The notes below the pieces were generated by a model. That model worked only from the letters and a program-made list of their open reading frames with translations. It was not told the DNA's origin and made no database searches. From NCBI GenBank assembly GCA_910588465.1, contig CAJUOP010000032.1:1-11488 (forward strand): 11,488 nucleotides of DNA, given 5' to 3'. Positions 8,845 to 11,488 of this stretch are shown piece after piece. Positions within the stretch are counted from its first letter, which is position 1. The number at the start of each line of letters is the position of its first letter. Position numbers and translations under genes: made by a program. The stretch is from an uncultured Christensenellaceae bacterium (GTDB lineage Bacteria > Bacillota > Clostridia > Christensenellales > Borkfalkiaceae).

Positions 8845-8939
8845 AGCAACCGTAAAGTTTTAACACCGAAGTTGCCACTGCCGCGAAATCCACATAGAAT
8901 GTGCCGTTTGAAACTATGAAACGTCGCCGTCTTTTCCCT

Positions 8940-10097
8940 TTAAGCTTTCTCTTCGATTACGCAGCCCGCTTTTTGCAACTGTTCGGTAAAAATCGAATAT
9001 GTTTCGAGTAACGGATGGATATACGAACCGCCGTGGTTTGGATTAAGTTTATCCTTCGTGATCATCCATCCGGTATCGATATAACGCACCCAATCTTTAT
9101 CTCTGCACCATGTTTTGGTCTGCGTGTTGACCGAATTGATGACTTTGTTGTGCGAACCGTCGTCGTCCCAACGGGAAGTAATCGCAAAATAATACAGATT
9201 TGTCTGCGGGAATTTTTTGTGCAACAGCGTTAAGAAGTGCTGCAATCCGTTTTCTGTTTCCGCCGCCGACTGTCCTGTGCCGATGTTGTTCGTGCCGAGG
9301 TGAATGACGATGTTTTTGGGCGCTTTGTCGCCGAACGCCGTAAACACCGTGTTCATATACTGTTCCCAATCGTTCGTAGTCGCCTCGCTGATGCCCGCTA
9401 AAAACACGTCTTTGCCGTTGTAGTCGTCGGTGTAAAAATCCGTCCAAAACCAACGTCTGTCAAAGAACGAATCCCCGATAAACACCGTCGTTTTCTCGTT
9501 CACCGCAACCGTCGCGCCCGTGGCGTTCCCGTTATCGTCGACCAAAACGCCCTTGCCGAGCATTTTGGCATATTCGGTGTATTTCGGCGTGCTTGCGGCG
9601 GGAAGGGTATTGCACGTAACCGTAAACGTCGCTGTCTTGTGGCGGGCGGAACGCACTTTCACCTGAACCGGACCGACCGCGTCCGCCGCGGCTTTGACCG
9701 TTTGTTTTTCGGCATTGAGCGTGATCTTTTCCCGATCGTATTCGTACGTCACCGCCTCCGTCTTGCTTGCGTCGGCAAACACAAGCCGAAATTCACTCTC
9801 TACGTCCGTCCATGCGGTCACGTCGGCAACGGTCAGCGTGCCGAGACCCTTTTGCGCATAATCGCAGACGGTGCACACATGATCTGCGTCGTAATCGTGC
9901 GCGGCTTTATCTTTGAGTTCCGTCGTATCGTCGCAGAGCGGAGCGTGCCAATGATACGTTTCGTCGCTGCTCCACTTCGTATCGTATTCATGCTGCGTAT
10001 GTCCCGTTTGAGACGGATCTTCTCCGCACGCCGCAAGCGAAAAAACCGCGGACAACGTTATCAGTAAGCTTAAAACACTGCAAATTGTTTTTTTCAT
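8940..10097 (-). CDS. SGNH/GDSL-type esterase-like lipoprotein with N-terminal His/Cys motif
   Basis: 385 aa from ATG at 10097. An upstream in-frame ATG at 10124 has no ribosome binding site and would add nine residues ahead of the signal peptide, so I reject it. The signal peptide starts MKKTICSVLSLL and ends SLAAC, with Cys24 as anchor. Residues about 30-82 carry a His/Cys pattern (WSSDETYHWHAPLC, AAHDYDADHVCTVCDY). Residues about 85-165 look like an Ig-like module. The C-terminal SGNH domain starts near 200: block I FIGDSFF with nucleophile Ser210, a block II glycine in LAGISEAT, block III HLGTNN (268-271) and block V histidine His361 in GSYIHPLLETY. The usual Asp three residues before that His is not seen. 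The family cleaves acyl or acetyl esters; beside GH43 it may deacylate plant polysaccharide. First gene of the minus-strand locus, probably under the promoter near 10279-10284. Confidence 0.85.
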   Translation of the reverse strand: MKKTICSVLSLLITLSAVFSLAACGEDPSQTGHTQHEYDTKWSSDETYHWHAPLCDDTTELKDKAAHDYDADHVCTVCDYAQKGLGTLTVADVTAWTDVESEFRLVFADASKTEAVTYEYDREKITLNAEKQTVKAAADAVGPVQVKVRSARHKTATFTVTCNTLPAASTPKYTEYAKMLGKGVLVDDNGNATGATVAVNEKTTVFIGDSFFDRRWFWTDFYTDDYNGKDVFLAGISEATTNDWEQYMNTVFTAFGDKAPKNIVIHLGTNNIGTGQSAAETENGLQHFLTLLHKKFPQTNLYYFAITSRWDDDGSHNKVINSVNTQTKTWCRDKDWVRYIDTGWMITKDKLNPNHGGSYIHPLLETYSIFTEQLQKAGCVIEEKA

Positions 10098-10133
10098 AAC
10101 CGTATTTTCCTTTTCCCTGATCATATTTTGAAA

Positions 10134-10197
10134 AACAGGGCAAGCGTAAATCTTTCCGTCGGGGGAAACAAAAAAGATTTACGTTCGGCATCCTGTT
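10134..10197 (-). terminator. Nested hairpin with U-run in the esterase leader, possible attenuator
   Basis: Outer arms AACAGG (10134-10139) and CCTGTT (10192-10197); inner 11-bp arms CGTAAATCTTT (10145-10155) and AAAGATTTACG (10173-10183), loop 17 nt. Read on the minus strand, the outer stem closes with CCCTG followed by TTTTTC, like an intrinsic terminator, about 33 nt before the esterase ATG. In front of a gene this suggests conditional termination. Confidence 0.45.
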
Positions 10198-10204
10198 AAT
10201 TGTT

Positions 10205-10232
10205 TTTCTGTTACGATATCACGTAACAGAAA
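10205..10232. repeat. 28-bp perfect inverted repeat, 11-6-11 layout
   Basis: Arms TTTCTGTTACG (10205-10215) and CGTAACAGAAA (10222-10232) match perfectly around ATATCA. It lies in the predicted transcribed leader of the esterase gene, so it may be an RNA hairpin, a dimeric-protein operator, or both. Confidence 0.75.
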
Positions 10233-10250
10233 TGAAGGGGTACCCCTTCA
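10233..10250. repeat. 18-bp perfect palindrome abutting the 28-bp repeat
   Basis: TGAAGGGGTACCCCTTCA is fully self-complementary and starts at the base after the previous inverted repeat. On the minus strand it is preceded, not followed, by a T-run, so it is not a terminator in that direction. It may be an operator or a leader hairpin. Confidence 0.7.
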
Positions 10251-10278
10251 CGAAAAAAAACCACATTTTTTGTTCGCA

Positions 10279-10284
10279 ATTATA
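10279..10284 (-). promoter_or_regulatory. -10 element of the esterase/operon promoter
   Basis: A perfect TATAAT on the minus strand. No TTGACA-like -35 is found 16-18 bp upstream; that position is occupied by the inverted repeat 10301-10324. A promoter with a good -10 and no -35 is typical of activator dependence. The predicted start near 10272 would give a leader of about 175 nt. Confidence 0.5.
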
Positions 10285-10300
10285 TTTTATCACTTATGAT

Positions 10301-10324
10301 TGCCTTTTTCGACGCAAAAAGGCA
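10301..10324. repeat. Inverted repeat at the -35 position of the minus-strand promoter
   Basis: Arms TGCCTTTTT (10301-10309) and AAAAAGGCA (10316-10324) around CGACGC. It could be an operator for the adjacent AraC-type regulator. A terminator role is less likely because no T-run follows on either strand and no gene ends nearby. Confidence 0.55.
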
Positions 10325-10375
10325 TGATTTTGTGTCAAAAGCGTACTGAAATTTATAAAAATCCGCTGCACATAA

Positions 10376-10403
10376 TTGACTTTATACGCAAAAATCTTAT
10401 AAT
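10376..10403 (+). promoter_or_regulatory. Near-consensus promoter of the AraC-type gene
   Basis: TTGACT (10376-10381), 16-bp spacer, TATAAT (10398-10403). The expected +1 is 6-8 bases after the -10, at or next to the A of the ATG at 10410. Confidence 0.75.
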
Positions 10404-10409
10404 AGAGTT

Positions 10410-11210
10410 ATGGGAACCAACGTTTCAAGCAATTGGATGCGCAGTTCACAAGAAACCAACCGCGATTTTCCTTCATATTTCCACGCCGAAAAATACGAAT
10501 CCATCGGCTACAAAGACCATCTTCACCGCAACATCGAAGTATACTGCGTCGTAAAAGGCAGATCGCACGTCACAATCAACGAACGCGAATACGATTTAAC
10601 CGAAGGACAAGCCGTCGTCATTAACAGCATGCAGATTCATTCTTATAAAAATAGCGAGGGAACTATCGTTTCTTTCTTATTGATAGGATCTAACTATCTG
10701 CAACTATTCAACTCGCTGTATCCCGAACGAATCCTCCCCGAATTTTTATTCGATAAAGACGCGAACAAGCCTGTTTTGGAGATGATTGATAGAATTGCGG
10801 TACAGTATGACGACTTTGACGCCTTCGAAAGCATGAGCTATTCAAATCTCTTGATTCACCATATCGTGGGAGCGTACGGAACAGAGGTTGCAAAAAAAGG
10901 CTCGAAAAGATTTATTTTTTCGGAAATTATTCAATACATTTACGATCATTACACCGAGGATCTGTCCCTTACAAGCCTTGCCGAACAGTTCGGCTATGCG
11001 CCGCGTTCGCTCGGTCATATGTTCGGTAAATACGTGAAAATGGATATCCGCAATTTTATCAACAGCGTCCGCGTCGAAAAGGTTCTCGAAATGAACGCCG
11101 ACCCCGCTTACCGCGATACGCCCATTCTTAAGCTTGCGCTCTCCTGCGGCTTCAACAGCGCTTCGAGCTTCTACCGCGCCTACCGCAAAAATTTCGGAAA
11201 AACTCGTTGA
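10410..11210 (+). CDS. AraC-family transcriptional regulator
   Basis: 266 aa. Residues about 24-95 are a cupin-like sugar-sensing domain (HLHRNIEVYCVVKGRSHVTI, then LTEGQAVVINSMQIHSY). Residues about 168-266 form the AraC-type double helix-turn-helix: first HTH in LSLTSLAEQFGYAPRSLGHMF, second in TPILKLALSCGFNSASSFYRAY, ending RKNFGKTR. The final glycine-phenylalanine and SSFYRAYRKNFG block is diagnostic. It is divergent from the carbohydrate locus and very probably its activator, with the sugar or a derivative as effector. The frame has a stop at 10377-10379 and no start codon between it and 10410, so the ATG at 10410 (or the internal one at 10437) is the start. Neither has a recognisable ribosome binding site, and 10410 coincides with the predicted transcription start. 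Confidence 0.93.
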   Translation: MGTNVSSNWMRSSQETNRDFPSYFHAEKYESIGYKDHLHRNIEVYCVVKGRSHVTINEREYDLTEGQAVVINSMQIHSYKNSEGTIVSFLLIGSNYLQLFNSLYPERILPEFLFDKDANKPVLEMIDRIAVQYDDFDAFESMSYSNLLIHHIVGAYGTEVAKKGSKRFIFSEIIQYIYDHYTEDLSLTSLAEQFGYAPRSLGHMFGKYVKMDIRNFINSVRVEKVLEMNADPAYRDTPILKLALSCGFNSASSFYRAYRKNFGKTR

Positions 11211-11218
11211 TATTTTAT

Positions 11219-11244
11219 AACGAACTTCCGCAAGTTCGTTTTCT
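11219..11244 (+). terminator. Intrinsic terminator of the AraC-type gene
   Basis: A perfect 9-bp stem, AACGAACTT (11219-11227) with AAGTTCGTT (11232-11240), tetraloop CCGC, followed by TTC after a TTTT run that begins inside the stem. It starts 8 nt after the stop codon. Confidence 0.8.
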
Positions 11245-11303
11245 GCCGATAAAGGATCGAAAGTCTCGACAAATAGTCCACTACTTTTTTATAAAGCACT
11301 AAA

Positions 11304-11333
11304 GAATGCCGTCCTCGAATAAAGGCGGCATTC
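11304..11333 (-). terminator. Second hairpin, probable terminator of the convergent gene
   Basis: Arms GAATGCCG (11304-11311) and CGGCATTC (11326-11333), extendable inward by a wobble and one GC pair. On the minus strand it is followed by TTTAGTGCTTTATAAAAAAG; the T-run is weak. It lies about 80 nt past the stop of the minus-strand gene ending at 11415 and could act in both directions. Confidence 0.5.
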
Positions 11334-11414
11334 CTATTTCATGCATCTCTCGATAAAATTTCTTTATGAAACCTCAAAATTAGCTTTGTGTCAATCATAA
11401 AATTGCGTAAACCA

Positions 11415-11488
11415 TTATTTATCGTCCCGCAAACCTTTCCAAACAGGTTGGCGCATTCCGCCGCTCTCCGTTTCGTGCATATAGTGCG
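11415..11488 (-). CDS. C-terminus of a probable ATP-dependent DNA ligase (partial)
   Basis: The last 23 codons before TAA at 11417-11415; the rest lies outside the window. The residues end in YMHETESGGMRQPVWKGLRD followed by DK. This closely fits the C-terminal motif of bacterial ATP-dependent DNA ligases (LigD ligase domain and stand-alone relatives), where LR(H/Q)P-(S/V)-(F/W)-GLR-DK closes the OB-fold (motif VI region). The other two minus-strand frames are less convincing. If correct, this is a DNA repair (NHEJ-type) gene unrelated to the carbohydrate locus and marks its right boundary. The call rests on a short stretch. Confidence 0.6.
   Translation of the reverse strand, partial: HYMHETESGGMRQPVWKGLRDDK

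Larger units (their letters stand above)
8772..8939 (-). other. 168-bp gap between esterase and binding-protein genes
   Basis: No full gene and no convincing -35/-10 pair was found. It holds an inverted repeat at 8794-8815 and a 21-codon minus-strand frame (8779-8844, ATG to TAG). It also contains short strand-like peptide readings in different frames (NGTFYVDFAAV, GSGNFGVKTLRLL, ELFYVSSLQIK), which could be a decayed gene end or chance. Whether the downstream operon has its own promoter here is unresolved. Confidence 0.5.
10125..10409. promoter_or_regulatory. Divergent regulatory region with four inverted repeats
   Basis: A 285-bp non-coding stretch between the esterase gene (minus) and the AraC-type gene (plus), AT-rich compared with the genes. 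It holds one promoter in each direction and four inverted repeats at 10134-10197, 10205-10232, 10233-10250 and 10301-10324, listed separately. I found no clear catabolite-repression (cre) site. Confidence 0.8.
11211..11414. other. 204-bp convergent intergenic region
   Basis: Lies between the AraC-type gene and a minus-strand gene ending at 11415. It holds two hairpins (11219-11244 and 11304-11333). I see no other gene in it. Confidence 0.7.

Noticed and set aside
8905..8923. Short CGTTT/AAACG inverted repeat after the esterase gene as a terminator
   Set aside because: It has only a 5-bp stem and no T-run, so it is too weak to call.
10098..10124. Nine-residue N-terminal extension of the esterase from ATG at 10124
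   Set aside because: There is no ribosome binding site before it, and it would put charged residues ahead of a normal lipoprotein signal peptide that starts at 10097.
10205..10232. A XerCD dif-like recombination site, because of the 11-6-11 layout and 28-bp length
   Set aside because: Real dif sites are only partly symmetric and have TAA/TTATGT-type inner arms. This one is perfectly symmetric with TTACG/CGTAA inner ends and sits in a promoter region without any sign of integration.
10355..10360. TTGACA on the minus strand near 10340 (within TTTTGACAC) as a -35 box for the esterase promoter
   Set aside because: No -10-like sequence lies 16-18 bp downstream of it; the good TATAAT is too far away.
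11341..11488. Alternative minus-strand frame open from the window edge to a TGA near 11342
   Set aside because: Its peptide (FGKVCGTINNGLRNF region) has no recognisable pattern, whereas the neighbouring frame ending at 11415 matches a known ligase ending.

Overview
The window looks like chromosomal DNA of a Bacillota bacterium, most likely an uncultured gut or rumen Clostridia. The grounds are several lipoprotein signal peptides, strong AAGGAGG-type ribosome binding sites, near-balanced GC, CUT1 sugar transporter genes with no ATPase beside them, and a His/Cys motif (HWH...C / CTVCxY) that I associate with surface proteins of gut Clostridia. The taxon is an inference from style, not from a marker gene.

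Almost all of the window is one carbohydrate-uptake and degradation locus on the minus strand. In transcription order, right to left, it encodes: an SGNH/GDSL esterase-like lipoprotein (8940-10097); a large CUT1 solute-binding lipoprotein (6903-8762); two MalF/MalG-like permeases (5887-6900 and 4978-5883); a GH43 glycosidase lipoprotein with a C-terminal discoidin-like domain (3050-4948); and a very large modular lipoprotein with a CBM9-like domain and repeated Ig-like and lectin-like modules, which starts at 3038 and runs off the left edge. From the binding protein onward the gaps are only 2 to 29 bp and ribosome binding sites overlap upstream stop codons, so these five genes are almost certainly one operon. 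A 168-bp gap separates the esterase gene from the rest.

A divergent AraC-family regulator (10410-11210, plus strand) is the likely controller. The 285-bp divergent region (10125-10409) is unusually dense in symmetry. It has four inverted repeats, a near-consensus promoter placing the regulator's +1 at or near its ATG (possible leaderless mRNA), and a minus-strand -10 TATAAT without a good -35, with an inverted repeat where the -35 should be. The predicted esterase leader of about 175 nt can form consecutive hairpins, the last ending in a U-run that also has an alternative pairing partner, so it may be an attenuator or unknown cis-regulatory RNA.

Right of the regulator are a convincing terminator, a second hairpin, and the last 23 codons of a convergent minus-strand gene whose ending resembles the C-terminus of ATP-dependent DNA ligases.

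Working model: extracellular binding modules and the GH43 enzyme, helped by the esterase, break down a decorated plant polysaccharide (arabinose- or xylose-containing is the best guess from GH43). The binding protein and permeases import the oligosaccharides, powered by an ATPase encoded elsewhere, and the AraC-type protein responds to a sugar signal. I see no mobile element, CRISPR array, tRNA or rRNA.
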